A stretch of DNA of 64,000 bases, taken from positions 1,281,304 through 1,345,303 of the forward strand of contig NZ_JAJOZE010000001.1 of assembly GCF_021166585.1 (NCBI RefSeq). Reading direction: 5' to 3'. The position numbers and the translations under genes are program-made. Under the pieces are notes generated by a model. That model saw nothing but the letters and a program-made list of their open reading frames with translations. It was not told the DNA's origin and made no database searches. Of this stretch, positions 7,989 through 18,319 are shown one piece after another (within the stretch, counting starts at the first letter, position 1; each line of letters starts with the position of its first letter). Source of the stretch: Metabacillus kandeliae (GTDB lineage Bacteria > Bacillota > Bacilli > Bacillales > Bacillaceae).

Positions 7989-8351
7989 TCAACTTTTTTT
8001 CAGTTTTTCTCTGGATGTGCGCCATCTTGTGATCAATATTCTTCTGATGACTGCGATATTTTGGAACAATCTTACACCAAAGGCAAAAATAGCAACTAGA
8101 TATAAGTCTACACCAAGATAGACTCCGAGAAAAGCCAAACTTGCAGCAAGCAGAATATTAAAAAAGAAGCCCGATACAAAAACCAGTTCATCGTAGTTGT
8201 TCTGCAGCTGCGCCCTAATCCCTCCAAAGAGTGTATCTAGAGCCGCAAGGATGGCAATGGACAAATAGTTGGAGTATTCAGCCGGAATTCGAAATCCCGT
8301 AAACAGGCCGATGAATACTCCGAGCAATAGCCCTAAAACAGGAAGCCACAT
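7989..8351 (-). CDS. sbp: Small basic protein Sbp (DUF1290)
   Basis: 120-residue membrane protein with about four hydrophobic segments and a basic C-terminus (ITRWRTSREKLKKS). Conserved partner of ftsA in Firmicutes; biochemical function unknown. The ATG follows the ylxX stop codon with no spacer, so translation is probably coupled. It is the last gene of the divIB-ylxW-ylxX-sbp run before the ftsAZ promoter. Confidence 0.93.
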   Translation of the reverse strand: MWLPVLGLLLGVFIGLFTGFRIPAEYSNYLSIAILAALDTLFGGIRAQLQNNYDELVFVSGFFFNILLAASLAFLGVYLGVDLYLVAIFAFGVRLFQNIAVIRRILITRWRTSREKLKKS

Positions 8352-9074
8352 TTACTTCATCCCTCCCTTTTCAGACGCCGCCGGCTTTAAATAATCGGTT
8401 TTAATGCCGTCATCATAGGCAGGAATGGTCATATTTTTCTGAAGCTCAGAAATGCTGAGGCTCAAATTATCGATGGCAAAGTTTTCATCTGTGCTGGATG
8501 CCTTAATCCTGTTATGAAGCTTTGCCGCATTTTTGGAAATGACGTTAATTTGGATCGGATAATCACGCAGACTGTATCCGTCTATTTTTGTCACGCCGTT
8601 TATATCCCTGATCACTGTCGTATTAACAACCCTTCTGCCGTTCACGGAAATGAATTCGGCATCATACGAATTCAGCTCATTAATAAGCCTCTTCAGCAGT
8701 TCAGGGGAGATCTGCTTAATTTCCTGGCCCGGCAGCTCTTCTTTGAACAGAGTATCAATCGTAATCGTAATGCCTTCTCCCCTCACATCTGTCAATCCTG
8801 CTTCTTTTTTCAGCTCAGCCAGCGTTTTTTCCAATGCTGCCTCGGGGTTTTTATTTTCCTGCGTTTTATAGGTTTCCAGGAGCTTGTCATATTTTCTGAT
8901 CTCTGTCAGCAGGCTCGATTGCGTTTGCTGTTCCTTCTTCAGATCCTCCCGCAGCTGCCACATATCTCTCGTATCTCTTTCAGCTGGCTGCTTGATGGAT
9001 TGAAACTGAATAGCCAGCATAAAGCCAAATACAGCAGACAGAATAACAAACCCTGTGTTTTTATGCGAAATCAA
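8352..9074 (-). CDS. ylxX: DUF881 family protein YlxX
   Basis: 240 residues: N-terminal membrane anchor (about residues 8-26), a coiled-coil stretch rich in Gln/Glu/Lys (about 35-85), then the DUF881 domain with GEGITITIDT near residue 100 and SVNGRRVVNTTVIRDING near 145. The family is often encoded beside divIB and sbp and is of unknown function; extracytoplasmic by topology. Start is TTG at 9074 after an AAAGGTGATG site; the ATG nearby is in another frame. Paralogous to the preceding gene. Confidence 0.9.
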   Translation of the reverse strand: MISHKNTGFVILSAVFGFMLAIQFQSIKQPAERDTRDMWQLREDLKKEQQTQSSLLTEIRKYDKLLETYKTQENKNPEAALEKTLAELKKEAGLTDVRGEGITITIDTLFKEELPGQEIKQISPELLKRLINELNSYDAEFISVNGRRVVNTTVIRDINGVTKIDGYSLRDYPIQINVISKNAAKLHNRIKASSTDENFAIDNLSLSISELQKNMTIPAYDDGIKTDYLKPAASEKGGMK

Positions 9075-9110
9075 CGAACATCACCTTTCCAGCCCTGTAT
9101 TCATCCCTTT

Positions 9111-9815
9111 TCATGGAGTGCTTTCATCCTGAAGGGAGGCATCCATCCGGATGTCCTTTTTTTCAACTGTAACGACCACATTATCGTATGCAAGCTGGTC
9201 GATGACACCGCCTGAAATATTAAGGGCCTTCTCTAAAACGTCAGGATTTCCGATTGCTGAAATTACAAAGGGGGCAGGAAACTGGTTGCCGTTCACTGTA
9301 ACAACAGGCCCGTTGCAGAAAAGGTAAGAATCGCTGAACATTCGCTGTCCGTTAACGGAGACAGCCGCCGCTCCGGAAATGAGCAATTCATTAAGCACTT
9401 TGAAAATGTGCCCTTCATGAACGATGTAATTGTTGACATTCTCGCCTTCAGGCACATAGGAGGCGTCCTTAAGGGTCACTTGGATGCCCTGGCCTTTCAC
9501 TCCTGTTTCACCTGTATACATACGGTATTTCTCTGCTTGATCCACCAGTGTGGAGTAGCTTTGTTTCTCAGCCTTGAGGCTTTCTTCAAATTTTCTGACG
9601 CTGGTTTGTTTTTCAAATAATTCTCTTTGCAGTTTCTTGTTTTCTTCTTCCTGCCCAATCAGCTGTTCCCGTGCCTTGTATTCTTCTTTCCATTGGCCCG
9701 AAGAAAGGCTGTGGCCTTCTTTCTTTTCATTTGTCAGCTGATAGGAGAAAGATATTAAGAAGCCTAAAACAAGCATAACGAAAGAGAGGATAATGTACCT
9801 ACCTCTCTGCTTCAT
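9111..9815 (-). CDS. ylxW: DUF881 family protein YlxW
   Basis: 234 residues with the same architecture as its downstream paralogue: anchor at about residues 5-24, coiled coil (about 30-80, LEQs and KEEs), then DUF881 with GQGIQVTLKDASYV and AVSVNGQRMF. Start ATG 9815 is placed after AAGGGGAGAAG and lies inside the 3' end of divIB (17-bp overlap), so the two are translationally coupled; the longer in-frame reading to 9863 would lie wholly within divIB. Function unknown. Confidence 0.88.
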   Translation of the reverse strand: MKQRGRYIILSFVMLVLGFLISFSYQLTNEKKEGHSLSSGQWKEEYKAREQLIGQEEENKKLQRELFEKQTSVRKFEESLKAEKQSYSTLVDQAEKYRMYTGETGVKGQGIQVTLKDASYVPEGENVNNYIVHEGHIFKVLNELLISGAAAVSVNGQRMFSDSYLFCNGPVVTVNGNQFPAPFVISAIGNPDVLEKALNISGGVIDQLAYDNVVVTVEKKDIRMDASLQDESTP

Positions 9816-10602
9816 TCTTCTCCCCTTCCTTTTTGTCCTCATCTTTCTTGTCAAAGGATTCAAAATAGGTGCCGACTTCCATATGTATAATCCCTTTTGC
9901 TCCGGGACTTAGCTGTTTGATTACAGCTGGATAGGAAAGCATTTTATCAGCAAAATTTTCCATGCTGGCACTGACTTCATATCCTTCCGTCATATAGAGT
10001 TCCAAATGATTTTGGTCCGTTTTTTCAGGCTGAAAAGAAATTTCAGAAATTGAGTTTATGATACCTTCCGGGAGCTTTGAAAGCTCAGCGCCCATTTCCT
10101 GAAGCTGTTCCGCGTTTTTCCAGTTCATCAGCAGAGGGGCATCAGATGGAAAGTGATCCGATACAGAACCCAGGACTTGTCCATTTTCCAGGACAGGATA
10201 ATAATGGCCGGACTTCTCAGCATATGCTATCCGTTCATACTCTTCGACAGCGATGGTCACTTTATTAGGGAAAGACTTCAAAATTCGGATACTTTTTATC
10301 TCTTTTTGCTTTGATACATTAGAAAAAACTTTGTCATCCTGGATGTTCCAAAAACCGGTATTGGCTGTAATGCCGCTCAGTTTTATGATTTCTTCTGATG
10401 AAACATACTTATTTCCTTTAACATTTACCTCATTTACTTTGCTTAAGGGCGACTGGAAGTAGATGACCAAAAGCAGCAGAACAAAGAAAACCGACAAAAA
10501 AAAGATCAGTCTCTTGTTCGTTTTTTGCTTGCGCTGCTCCTTAAGCTTTGGAATTCTTTCATCAATTGGAATAATATTTTCCCGGCCGTCTTTTGTTTTC
10601 AA
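9799..10602 (-). CDS. divIB: Cell division protein DivIB (FtsQ)
   Basis: Bitopic divisome protein, 267 residues. A basic cytoplasmic N-terminus (about 1-30), one membrane span (RLIFFLSVFFVLLLLVIYF, about 31-49), then a POTRA domain starting LSKVNEVNVKGNKYVS and the FtsQ/DivIB beta domain, with an acidic-basic low-complexity tail. Forms a subcomplex with FtsL and DivIC at the septum. TTG start at 10602 after GAGGTG. It overlaps ylxW at its 3' end. Confidence 0.96.
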   Translation of the reverse strand: MKTKDGRENIIPIDERIPKLKEQRKQKTNKRLIFFLSVFFVLLLLVIYFQSPLSKVNEVNVKGNKYVSSEEIIKLSGITANTGFWNIQDDKVFSNVSKQKEIKSIRILKSFPNKVTIAVEEYERIAYAEKSGHYYPVLENGQVLGSVSDHFPSDAPLLMNWKNAEQLQEMGAELSKLPEGIINSISEISFQPEKTDQNHLELYMTEGYEVSASMENFADKMLSYPAVIKQLSPGAKGIIHMEVGTYFESFDKKDEDKKEGEKNEAER

Positions 10603-10743
10603 TCTGCTTTCACCTCATCTAGATATTTCGATATCTAGAATTTCATCTATCGGTAAGACCGGCTGCAGCTAACCCATTCCAGCCGGATAAAATTCATATC
10701 ATTGCCTCATGTATGCAGTGCGCCATAAAAATGGATAAGAGAA

Positions 10744-10764
10744 AACGGCATGCAGGATGCCGTT
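10744..10764 (-). terminator. Terminator of murB
   Basis: Stem AACGGCAT / ATGCCGTT, five-base loop, then TTTTCTCTT on the minus strand, 63 bp after the murB stop. It implies that divIB has its own promoter or relies on read-through. Confidence 0.7.
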
Positions 10765-10827
10765 ACATTTGCTCCTATATTGGTCATTATAGCACATCAG
10801 CCTGATAATAAAGAGACTGTTCTTCAG

Positions 10828-11733
10828 TTACCGCCCAATTATTTCTACTTCTGTTTCCATTGCAACGCCATATTTTTCCGAGATCGTTTTTTGCACATAT
10901 TGTATCAGATCCAGAACATCTTTGGCAGTAGCACCGCCGGCATTGACTATAAAGTTGCCATGCATCTCTGATATTTGAGCGCCGCCTATTTTATGCCCTT
11001 TAAGCCCTGCTTTTTCAACAAGCTGCCCTGCATATTCCGGAAGAGGATTTCTGAAAATGCTGCCTGCACAAGGATAGTTCCACGGCTGTGTTTCTCTTCT
11101 ATAGTCTTTATTTTTCTGCATAACTGCCGTAATGTCCTCTTTTTTGCCCGCCTTTAGCTGTAAAACGGCTTCAAGGCAAATGCCCGGACGCTTCTTCTGG
11201 AGAACAGAAGTCCTGTAGGAGTATTCCATTTCATCCACTGTCAGCCACTCCATCGTTCCATCCTCGAAAAGAATGTGCGCTTTGACAAGAATATATGACA
11301 TATCTGATCCGTGGGCTCCCGCGTTCATATAAACTGCGCCGCCTATAGAACCTGGTATGCCGCTCGCAAACTCAAGCCCTGACAGCCCCTGTTTGCTAAG
11401 CATGGTAGAAAGCTTAACAATGGAGACTCCTCCGCCTGCAGTTACGGTTTCCCCGTCTGTTTCGATATGGTCAAGCCCGTTCCCGAGCTTTATCACAACG
11501 CCTTCGATTCCCTTATCGGATACAAGCAAATTGGAGCCTCTTCCGATTGCCCTCCAGTTTGCATGATGTTTTTTAATTATTTGAATCGTTTTTCCGATGC
11601 TTTCTATATCCTTCGGCTGAACCAGTATATCAGCAGGTCCCCCGATTTTGATTGTTGTATATTTGGCAAGAGGCTCATTGGCGGATACTTTGCCGACATC
11701 AGCCTGCTCCAATTCTTCTAAAAGTTTTTCCAT
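10828..11733 (-). CDS. murB: UDP-N-acetylenolpyruvoylglucosamine reductase MurB
   Basis: FAD- and NADPH-dependent reductase making UDP-N-acetylmuramate in the cytoplasm, 301 residues. FAD-binding segment [15 protein letters not shown] near residue 26 and [10 protein letters not shown] near 63; the substrate loop [18 protein letters not shown] near 115-133; catalytic serine in CAGSIFRNP near 225. ATG 11733 follows GGAGGGTATC; the 35 codons upstream in frame overlap murG and are not part of it. Directly follows murG. Confidence 0.97.
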   Translation of the reverse strand: MEKLLEELEQADVGKVSANEPLAKYTTIKIGGPADILVQPKDIESIGKTIQIIKKHHANWRAIGRGSNLLVSDKGIEGVVIKLGNGLDHIETDGETVTAGGGVSIVKLSTMLSKQGLSGLEFASGIPGSIGGAVYMNAGAHGSDMSYILVKAHILFEDGTMEWLTVDEMEYSYRTSVLQKKRPGICLEAVLQLKAGKKEDITAVMQKNKDYRRETQPWNYPCAGSIFRNPLPEYAGQLVEKAGLKGHKIGGAQISEMHGNFIVNAGGATAKDVLDLIQYVQKTISEKYGVAMETEVEIIGR

Positions 11734-11758
11734 GATACCCTCCTGTAGCAGATGCTGG

Positions 11759-12853
11759 TTATTTTTTGCTGATGCTTTGAAGCACGTCATAAAGTCTAGT
11801 TGCAGCATCAGGCATGCCAAGCTTTTTGGATGCAGCACTCATTTCAAACAGACGTCCCTGTTCTTCCATGATGCCGTCAATTTCTTTTAGAAGCACATTT
11901 CCGTTCAGTTCTTTTTCTAAAAGAAGCACAGCTGCCCCGTGATCGCTGAGCGATCTTGCATTGACTTCCTGGTGATTTGCCGTTACATAAGGGCTTGGAA
12001 TCAAGATGCTCGGCAATCCGAGTGCTGTGATTTCTGCAAGAGATGTAGCCCCTGCTCTGCCGACGATCAAATCAATGCTGCCGAGAACTTCAGGCATGTT
12101 ATGAATAAACGGCTTAATATGCACATTATCTGGATTTCCGGTTTTATTGACTTCTGCCATCACGGCTTCATAATGGACTTCGCCTGTTACATATAACACC
12201 TGATAGTTTTTCCCTTTGAATGCTGGCAGCATATCAAGAACTGCCTCATTAATTGCCTTTGCACCCCTGCTTCCGCCAAAGATAAGAACGGTTTTTATCC
12301 CTGGCGAAAGTCCAAGAGCCGCCTTTCCTTTGCCTGCAGCCAAGGCCGCAACTTCTGACGCTCTTGGATTGCCTGTCATCACAACCTTCTGAGATGGAAA
12401 ATGTGCCTTTGCTTCTTCAAAGCAGACAGCCACTTTATTCACATATCTGGAAAGAAACTTGTTCGTCAGTCCAGGCAGACTGTTCTGTTCATGAATGGCA
12501 GTCGGAATGCCAAGCTTTGACGCTGCATAAACTACTGGCCCGCAGACATAGCCTCCCGTCCCGATAACAGCGTCAGGCTTAAAATCTTTTAAGTATCTTT
12601 TGCTGTCCTTTACACCCTTGAGAAACCTCATCACTGTTTTGGCATTTTCAAAACTCAGTTTCCGTCTGAAGCCCGTGATTTCAATTGATTTAAAGGGAAT
12701 ACCGCTTCTTGTGACGATGTTTTTTTCAAGTCCTGCTTCTGTTCCTATGTATAAAAACTCTGCTTCCGGGTTTTGTTTTTTAATTTCATTAATTAAGGCA
12801 AGTGCCGGATAAATATGTCCGCCGGTGCCTCCGCCGCTGACTGCGATTTTCAT
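11759..12853 (-). CDS. murG: Lipid II synthase MurG
   Basis: GT28 glycosyltransferase that adds GlcNAc to lipid I at the inner membrane face, 364 residues. N-terminal glycine loop [13 protein letters not shown] (residues 7-19), second loop [13 protein letters not shown] near 193, and the UDP-GlcNAc binding stretch [18 protein letters not shown] near 261 followed by [12 protein letters not shown] 12853 with GGAGGAG. Has its own promoter candidate at 12955-12983 and a leader hairpin at 12922-12942. Confidence 0.98.
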   Translation of the reverse strand: MKIAVSGGGTGGHIYPALALINEIKKQNPEAEFLYIGTEAGLEKNIVTRSGIPFKSIEITGFRRKLSFENAKTVMRFLKGVKDSKRYLKDFKPDAVIGTGGYVCGPVVYAASKLGIPTAIHEQNSLPGLTNKFLSRYVNKVAVCFEEAKAHFPSQKVVMTGNPRASEVAALAAGKGKAALGLSPGIKTVLIFGGSRGAKAINEAVLDMLPAFKGKNYQVLYVTGEVHYEAVMAEVNKTGNPDNVHIKPFIHNMPEVLGSIDLIVGRAGATSLAEITALGLPSILIPSPYVTANHQEVNARSLSDHGAAVLLLEKELNGNVLLKEIDGIMEEQGRLFEMSAASKKLGMPDAATRLYDVLQSISKK

Positions 12854-12921
12854 AGTAGCTCCTCCGCTCTTGCATCAGTATTTCCTTCGTGGTAACTCCA
12901 GATTCCCTTGTAAACTGGACA

Positions 12922-12942
12922 ACCCTGTTTATTCAACAGGGT
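12922..12942 (-). promoter_or_regulatory. Hairpin in the murG leader
   Basis: Perfect 8-bp stem ACCCTGTT / AACAGGGT with a 5-base loop, just downstream of the murG promoter candidate. No T run follows, so more likely an RNA-stabilising or protein-binding hairpin than a terminator. Confidence 0.45.
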
Positions 12943-12954
12943 CATCCGGGTTTT

Positions 12955-12983
12955 ATTATAACGGAAAGACAGCTCTTTCTGAA
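12955..12983 (-). promoter_or_regulatory. sigma-A promoter upstream of murG
   Basis: Minus strand TTCAGA (12983-12978), 17-bp spacer, perfect TATAAT (12960-12955). Confidence 0.6.
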
Positions 12984-13046
12984 AGGGAAGTTTCAGATAA
13001 AAGACAAATCTCTTCATGGTTTTTGCAATAAGAATCCATCTAAAGC

Positions 13047-14147
13047 CTAATACTTTGAATAACGGCTGATGTTCAGAAGTACACCGACCGCCATCAGCAT
13101 CAAAGTCAGAGAAGATCCTCCATAGCTTAAAAACGGAAGCGTGATGCCGGTGACAGGCATCAGTCCTGTCACAACGCCCACGTTGATCATAACCTGTATC
13201 GCAACCATGCTGATGATGCCGAGAGCCAGAAAACTTCCGTAAAGGTCAGGTGCTCCAAGTGCGATCTTTATCCCCCTCCACAGAAGGAGAGAAAACAGCA
13301 GCAGGACGATGGTGCCCCCGATAAAGCCCAGCTCTTCTGAGATAATCGCAAAAATAAAGTCTGTCTGCGGTTCAGGCAAATAGAAAAACTTTTGCCTGCT
13401 TTGGCCAAGGCCCAGTCCGAAAAGTCCCCCTGGCCCGATGGCGTAAAGTGACTGGATTATTTGAAATCCGCTGCCAAGAGGGTCCTGCCACGGATCAAGA
13501 AAAGAGGTGATCCTTTTGATCCGGTAAGGGGCAGAAAGAATGAGCGCAATAAAGCCGGTCAATCCCAGCAGTCCAAGACCGGCAAAATGGCTGATTCTTG
13601 CTCCTGCCGCAAATATCATCACAATGCAGGTTCCGACCATGACGGTTCCGGTGCCGAGGTCAGGCTGCAGCATGATCATGCCAAACGCAGTAAACACAAG
13701 GGCTAGTGATGGGACAAGCCCTTTTCTGAAAGAAGTGATCTTTTTTTGATTTTCCGATAAGTACTTTGCAAGAAATGCGATCATCGCAAATTTCATAAAT
13801 TCTGACGGCTGTATCGAAAATGCCCCTATGCCGATCCAGCTTCTGGAACCGTTTCTGACCATGCCGATTCCCGGAACGAGAACAGCTGCGAGAAGCACAA
13901 AGCAAATGATGACCAATAGCTTTGCCCACGTTCTCCAGGACCAATAATCAAGGTTCATAATAAAAAACATGCCTGCTACACCGATTGCCGCAAACAGGAG
14001 CTGTCTTTTCGCAAAGAAAAATGAGTCATCAAATTTATAGTCTGCCCAGACAGCGCTTGCGCTGTAGACCATGATTAGCCCGATTCCAAGTAAAAGAAGC
14101 GTTGCGATAATGAGTATGTAGTCCGGTGCCGTTTTTTTTGCCGCCAC
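13047..14147 (-). CDS. spoVE: SEDS-family stage V sporulation protein SpoVE
   Basis: Sporulation glycan polymerase of the FtsW/RodA (SEDS) family, 366 residues and about ten membrane spans; builds spore cortex together with SpoVD. Characteristic stretches are MVYSASAVWADYKFDDSFF near residue 25, SWIGIGAFSIQPSEFMKF near 110, and LPFLSYGGSSLTLML near the end. The start is GTG 14147 after GGGGTG, which gives AAKKTAPDY and the same length as the B. subtilis protein; the frame is open for five more codons. Sits between murD and murG as in Bacillus. A second SEDS protein, FtsW, is encoded at 59494-60708. Confidence 0.96.
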   Translation of the reverse strand: MAAKKTAPDYILIIATLLLLGIGLIMVYSASAVWADYKFDDSFFFAKRQLLFAAIGVAGMFFIMNLDYWSWRTWAKLLVIICFVLLAAVLVPGIGMVRNGSRSWIGIGAFSIQPSEFMKFAMIAFLAKYLSENQKKITSFRKGLVPSLALVFTAFGMIMLQPDLGTGTVMVGTCIVMIFAAGARISHFAGLGLLGLTGFIALILSAPYRIKRITSFLDPWQDPLGSGFQIIQSLYAIGPGGLFGLGLGQSRQKFFYLPEPQTDFIFAIISEELGFIGGTIVLLLFSLLLWRGIKIALGAPDLYGSFLALGIISMVAIQVMINVGVVTGLMPVTGITLPFLSYGGSSLTLMLMAVGVLLNISRYSKY

Positions 14148-14215
14148 TGCCAAACACCCCAATTTTGTAAATTAGGGCTTAAAGAATATTGGCATCCTTC
14201 GTACCGTACAAGCCC

Positions 14216-15568
14216 TTATTTCAGCTTATGCACGGCAGCTTCAAACATGTCTCCTCTTTGCTCAAAGGTTTTATATTGATCCCAGCTCGCACAGGCTGGC
14301 GACAACAAGATCACATCGCCTTTTTCAGATACTTCAAAAGCTGCAGCTGCAGCTGTTTCCACATTATCGGTCAGCTGAATAAGTGCTATTCCCGCTTCCT
14401 TTGCTGTTCTTTCGAGCTTAGGCGCTGTTTGTCCAAAAGCAATCAGCGCTTTGACATTTCGGAAAAATGGTTTCAGTTCATCGAATTCATTGCCTCTGTC
14501 AAGCCCTCCTGCAAGCAGGATGACAGGCTGAGTAAACGCCTGCAATGCCTTTGATGTTGCCAGAATATTTGTCGCCTTGGAATCGTTATAAAATTTCCGG
14601 CCGTCTATTGTATCGATAAATTGCAGGCGGTGCCTGACTCCTTTAAATTCTGTCAGCACCTTTCGAATCGCTTCATTGCTGCAGCCATGCAATTTAACTG
14701 CTGCAACGGCTGCCAGGATATTTTCAAGATTATGCTTTCCAGGAAGGACAATTTCGTCAGCCTGCATAATGATTTCGCCATTGAAAAGGATTTTGCCTTC
14801 ATGCAGGCAGGCGCCCTTGTCCAATTTTTTCCTGACAGAAAAAAATACTTTATCAGCTTTTGAGTTTTGTGCAAGCCTTGATGCTTCCTTGTCATCCAGA
14901 TTAATTACTGAGTAATCTCCTTCAGACTGATTCTGATAAATTCTTCCTTTAGCCTTTGCATATTCTTCTCTTGTTCCATGGTAATCAAGATGAGCATCAA
15001 ACAAATTCAAAACCATGGCAATCTTCGGCTTGAATTCATTTGTTCCAAGCAGCTGGAAGGAGGACAGCTCCATGACAATCACGCTGTCACTGTCTGCAGT
15101 TTGGGCCACTTCACAGGCAACAGTGCCTATATTCCCTGCAATCAGCGCTTTCTGCCCGTCTGCATTAAGCATCTCATGCACAAGCGTTGTTGTGGTGGTT
15201 TTGCCGTTTGAGCCTGTAATTCCAATGATCGGGGCTTCTGATATAAGGTAGGCAAGCTCAACCTCTGTCAGGATCGGAACAGTCAATTCTAAAGCTTTCT
15301 GAAGCAGCGGGTTGCTGTATGGTATTCCCGGATTTTTTACAACAAAGTCTGTTTTCTCATCAATAAGATGAAGCGGATGGCTGCCGCAGATACACTTGAT
15401 GCCGAGCGAATTCAGTTCCTGTGCTGCTTCATTTTCTTCGTACGGTTTTTGGTCATTGACAAGGACATCCGCTCCAAGCGAATGAAGCAGTTTGGCTGCT
15501 GCCAAACCGCTTTTTGCAAGTCCAAGGACTAAAATATTTTTCTCTTTAAAACGATCTGTCTGTTTCAC
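14216..15568 (-). CDS. murD: UDP-N-acetylmuramoylalanine-D-glutamate ligase MurD
   Basis: Cytoplasmic Mur ligase, 450 residues. N-terminal Rossmann part [20 protein letters not shown] loop [15 protein letters not shown] near residue 115, central [11 protein letters not shown] near 315 and C-terminal [20 protein letters not shown] start at 15568 directly follows the mraY stop codon, so the two genes are translationally coupled. Confidence 0.98.
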   Translation of the reverse strand: MKQTDRFKEKNILVLGLAKSGLAAAKLLHSLGADVLVNDQKPYEENEAAQELNSLGIKCICGSHPLHLIDEKTDFVVKNPGIPYSNPLLQKALELTVPILTEVELAYLISEAPIIGITGSNGKTTTTTLVHEMLNADGQKALIAGNIGTVACEVAQTADSDSVIVMELSSFQLLGTNEFKPKIAMVLNLFDAHLDYHGTREEYAKAKGRIYQNQSEGDYSVINLDDKEASRLAQNSKADKVFFSVRKKLDKGACLHEGKILFNGEIIMQADEIVLPGKHNLENILAAVAAVKLHGCSNEAIRKVLTEFKGVRHRLQFIDTIDGRKFYNDSKATNILATSKALQAFTQPVILLAGGLDRGNEFDELKPFFRNVKALIAFGQTAPKLERTAKEAGIALIQLTDNVETAAAAAFEVSEKGDVILLSPACASWDQYKTFEQRGDMFEAAVHKLK

Positions 15569-16543
15569 TTACATCCACACCTCGATATAGATTCCCAGTA
15601 CGGCAAATAAAAGCCCCACTGTCCAGAACGTGACGACTACCCGCCATTCAGACCATCCAGTCAATTCATAATGGTGATGAAGGGGGCTCATCTTAAATAC
15701 CCTTTTTCCTGTTGTTTTAAAAGAAATCACCTGAATAATAACGGAAAGAGTTTCGATAACAAATACTCCGCCTACTAAGACAAGAAGGATCTCAAGCTTT
15801 GTCAGGATTGCCACTGTCACAATCGCTCCGCCAAGGGCAAGTGATCCGGTGTCGCCCATAAATACTTTTGCAGGATGGGCGTTAAAAACAAGAAATCCGA
15901 GCACAGCCCCTACAACTGCCACACAGAAGATGGCAACGTCATATTGAGACTGATTCCAGGCAAGAACGGCAAACGCTCCAAAAGCAATGGCGGCTGTTCC
16001 TGATAGAAGACCGTCAAGGCCATCTGTCAAATTGACGGCATTTGATCCGCCCACCAGCATGAACACGATTAAAATGGCATAAAGAAAGCCGATGTCAAAA
16101 GAAAAATCAGTTCCTGGGATACTAATGGCCGATGAAAATCCATACTGCTTGAAAACAAGATAGAAGATAACGGCAATGATGATTTGGCCGATGAGCTTTT
16201 GTTTTGAAGTAAGCCCAAGATTCCGTTTCATCACAACTTTAATAAAATCATCTAAAAATCCTAAAACGCCATATCCGAACGTGACAAACAGCAGCAGCCA
16301 TGTTTCAACGCCCGGCTTTGAAAACTTTCCTGTCATCACAAGGGTTGTGACGATAATGGAAAGGATGATCATCACGCCTCCCATCGTCGGCGTGCCGGAT
16401 TTCTTCTGGTGGGATTTTGGTCCTTCATCTCTGATGCTCTGTCCAAATTTAAGCCTCCGCAAAAATGGAATTAAAAATGGCGAAAGCAATACGCTGATGA
16501 GAAAACCCATCATAATTGTAAACAGGATTACCTGCTGCAGCAT
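15569..16543 (-). CDS. mraY: Phospho-N-acetylmuramoyl-pentapeptide transferase MraY
   Basis: Ten-span membrane enzyme that makes lipid I from UDP-MurNAc-pentapeptide and undecaprenyl phosphate, 324 residues. [10 protein letters not shown] near residue 50, Asp-rich FLDDFIKV near 97, [12 protein letters not shown] near 170, and the C-terminal SPLHHHYEL motif are the polyprenyl-phosphate transferase signatures. Followed immediately by murD. 140 bp of sequence without obvious signals separate it from murE. Confidence 0.98.
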   Translation of the reverse strand: MLQQVILFTIMMGFLISVLLSPFLIPFLRRLKFGQSIRDEGPKSHQKKSGTPTMGGVMIILSIIVTTLVMTGKFSKPGVETWLLLFVTFGYGVLGFLDDFIKVVMKRNLGLTSKQKLIGQIIIAVIFYLVFKQYGFSSAISIPGTDFSFDIGFLYAILIVFMLVGGSNAVNLTDGLDGLLSGTAAIAFGAFAVLAWNQSQYDVAIFCVAVVGAVLGFLVFNAHPAKVFMGDTGSLALGGAIVTVAILTKLEILLVLVGGVFVIETLSVIIQVISFKTTGKRVFKMSPLHHHYELTGWSEWRVVVTFWTVGLLFAVLGIYIEVWM

Positions 16544-16683
16544 ATTACCGCACCCCTTTCAAATTGCGTGAGGTTATTATTCTGCCTGTAAAGCTTCTGC
16601 CGGCAGTTTGGCACATAAGTAATTTATTCATCGTGTTCCACAGCTCTTTTCCGCGTTGTTCGTTCAGCATTCTATTTTTCTGT

Positions 16684-18153
16684 TCAATCATTGGCAAATT
16701 CCTTAATGGCTTTTAATGCCGCTTCCCTGTCATCAAAATCAAACACCTGGCTGCCGATAATCTGGTAGGTTTCATGCCCTTTTCCGGCAATCAGCACAAC
16801 ATCATTTTCTTTCGCATTTGCAATCGCGAAGGAAATCGCCTGCTCGCGGTTGGAAATTGAGTGGTAATGCTCACCCTGCACGCCTTGTTCCATATCTTTA
16901 AGGATAGCTTCAGGAGATTCGCTCCTCGGATTATCAGAAGTGAAAATCGGCTCATCTGAATAGGCTGCCGCGACCCTTGCCATTATCGGCCTTTTTGTCC
17001 TGTCCCTGTCCCCTCCGCAGCCAACAACGGTAAAGACTTTGCCTGCAGCAAACTGTCTGATTGTTTTCAGAACATTTTCCAGACTGTCAGGAGTGTGGGC
17101 ATAATCAACGATTACAGCAAACGGCTGGCCGCCGTCAACCACTTCAAACCGCCCTCTTACCCCTTCCATCCCTTCCAAAGCGCCTTTAATAACAGAAAGA
17201 GGAATGCCTGATGCCAGACAGGCGCCAGTACAGGCAAGAATGTTATAAATACTGAACTTGCCGATCAGCTTGATTTCAAGTGCAGCCGTTTCTTCAGGAG
17301 TTACGAGATCAAATTTAGTCCCTGAAGCTGTCATTTCAATATTTTTCGCCATCACATCAGCCCTGCTGTCAATGCCGTAGGTTAAGATGTGCGCAGATGT
17401 CATGTGCTTGTATTCTTCTGATGCAGGATCATCCTGATTTAAAACAGCAAACTTTGGCTTATGTAAATCAAACCGGCTGCCAAGCTGGGCAAACAGAAGG
17501 CCTTTGGCATTCTTGTAAGCTTCCATGGATTTATGATAATCAAGATGGTCCTGTGTTAAATTAGTAAACACCGCCACATCATAATCACAGCCATGAACCC
17601 TTCCAAGATGAAGAGCGTGGCTGGAAACTTCCATCACAGCACTGTCCACTCCCCTGTCAGCCATTTTACGGAAAGTTTTCTGCAGCGTCAGACTGTCAGG
17701 CGTCGTGTTTTTAACTTCTTCTGTTTCGTCGCCGATTTTTATGTACATGGTCCCGATCATGCCCGTTTCTTTTCCGGCAGCTCTCTGAACCTTTTCAATA
17801 AGATGGGTCACAGTCGTTTTCCCATTCGTTCCTGTTACTCCGATTAAGTGAAGGCGCTGGGTCGGCTGACCGTAAAAAGCATCCGCAAGCACAGCTAGAG
17901 CTCTTTTTGTATCAGGTACAACAAATACAGACACCGGCAAATCCAGCTCTCTTTCTGCCAAGACGGCTGAAGCGCCGTTTTCAAGTGCTTTTTCAGCAAA
18001 ATCATGCCCGTCAACGGTGTATCCGCTGATGCAGACAAACAGGCTGCCCTTACCGGCATTCCTGGAATCCATTTCGATGGATGAGATCTCTATGTCCTCT
18101 TCCACTTTAAATCTAGGGTATTGCAAATAGGATAGCAGCTTTTCCAGCTTCAT
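16684..18153 (-). CDS. murE: UDP-MurNAc-tripeptide synthetase MurE (meso-diaminopimelate type)
   Basis: Mur ligase adding the third residue of the stem peptide, 489 residues. ATP loop [15 protein letters not shown] near residue 113, carbamylated-lysine region further on, and the amino-acid selectivity motif DNPR (in [13 protein letters not shown]), which specifies meso-diaminopimelate rather than lysine. Codes the first cytoplasmic Mur ligase of the mur run. The ATG follows a GAGAGGTTTG site. A strong terminator after spoVD lies upstream, so murE probably has its own promoter in 18154-18275. Confidence 0.97.
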   Translation of the reverse strand: MKLEKLLSYLQYPRFKVEEDIEISSIEMDSRNAGKGSLFVCISGYTVDGHDFAEKALENGASAVLAERELDLPVSVFVVPDTKRALAVLADAFYGQPTQRLHLIGVTGTNGKTTVTHLIEKVQRAAGKETGMIGTMYIKIGDETEEVKNTTPDSLTLQKTFRKMADRGVDSAVMEVSSHALHLGRVHGCDYDVAVFTNLTQDHLDYHKSMEAYKNAKGLLFAQLGSRFDLHKPKFAVLNQDDPASEEYKHMTSAHILTYGIDSRADVMAKNIEMTASGTKFDLVTPEETAALEIKLIGKFSIYNILACTGACLASGIPLSVIKGALEGMEGVRGRFEVVDGGQPFAVIVDYAHTPDSLENVLKTIRQFAAGKVFTVVGCGGDRDRTKRPIMARVAAAYSDEPIFTSDNPRSESPEAILKDMEQGVQGEHYHSISNREQAISFAIANAKENDVVLIAGKGHETYQIIGSQVFDFDDREAALKAIKEFAND

Positions 18154-18275
18154 TTTTTATCAAACCTCTCAATTCACACTCTTATGTCTTTTCTAAGGAG
18201 CTTTCATGATGCATTCAGTAAATATTCTATAACAATTATAGAAAAAGAGCCATCCTATTCAAGCAAAAGATAAAG

Positions 18276-18315
18276 GGATTTCAAGGATTCAGGCCATTCT
18301 GAATCCTTGAAATCC
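18276..18315 (-). terminator. Terminator of spoVD
   Basis: Perfect 17-bp stem (18276-18292 with 18299-18315) and a six-base loop starting five bases past the spoVD stop, followed by CCTTTATCTTTT on the minus strand. One of the longest perfect stems in the window. Confidence 0.8.
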
Positions 18316-18319
18316 TTTT

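Noticed and set aside
8514-9215. 233-codon plus-strand frame opposite ylxX/ylxW
   Set aside because: Shadow of two conserved DUF881 genes; composition rich in Phe/Cys/His typical of antisense frames.
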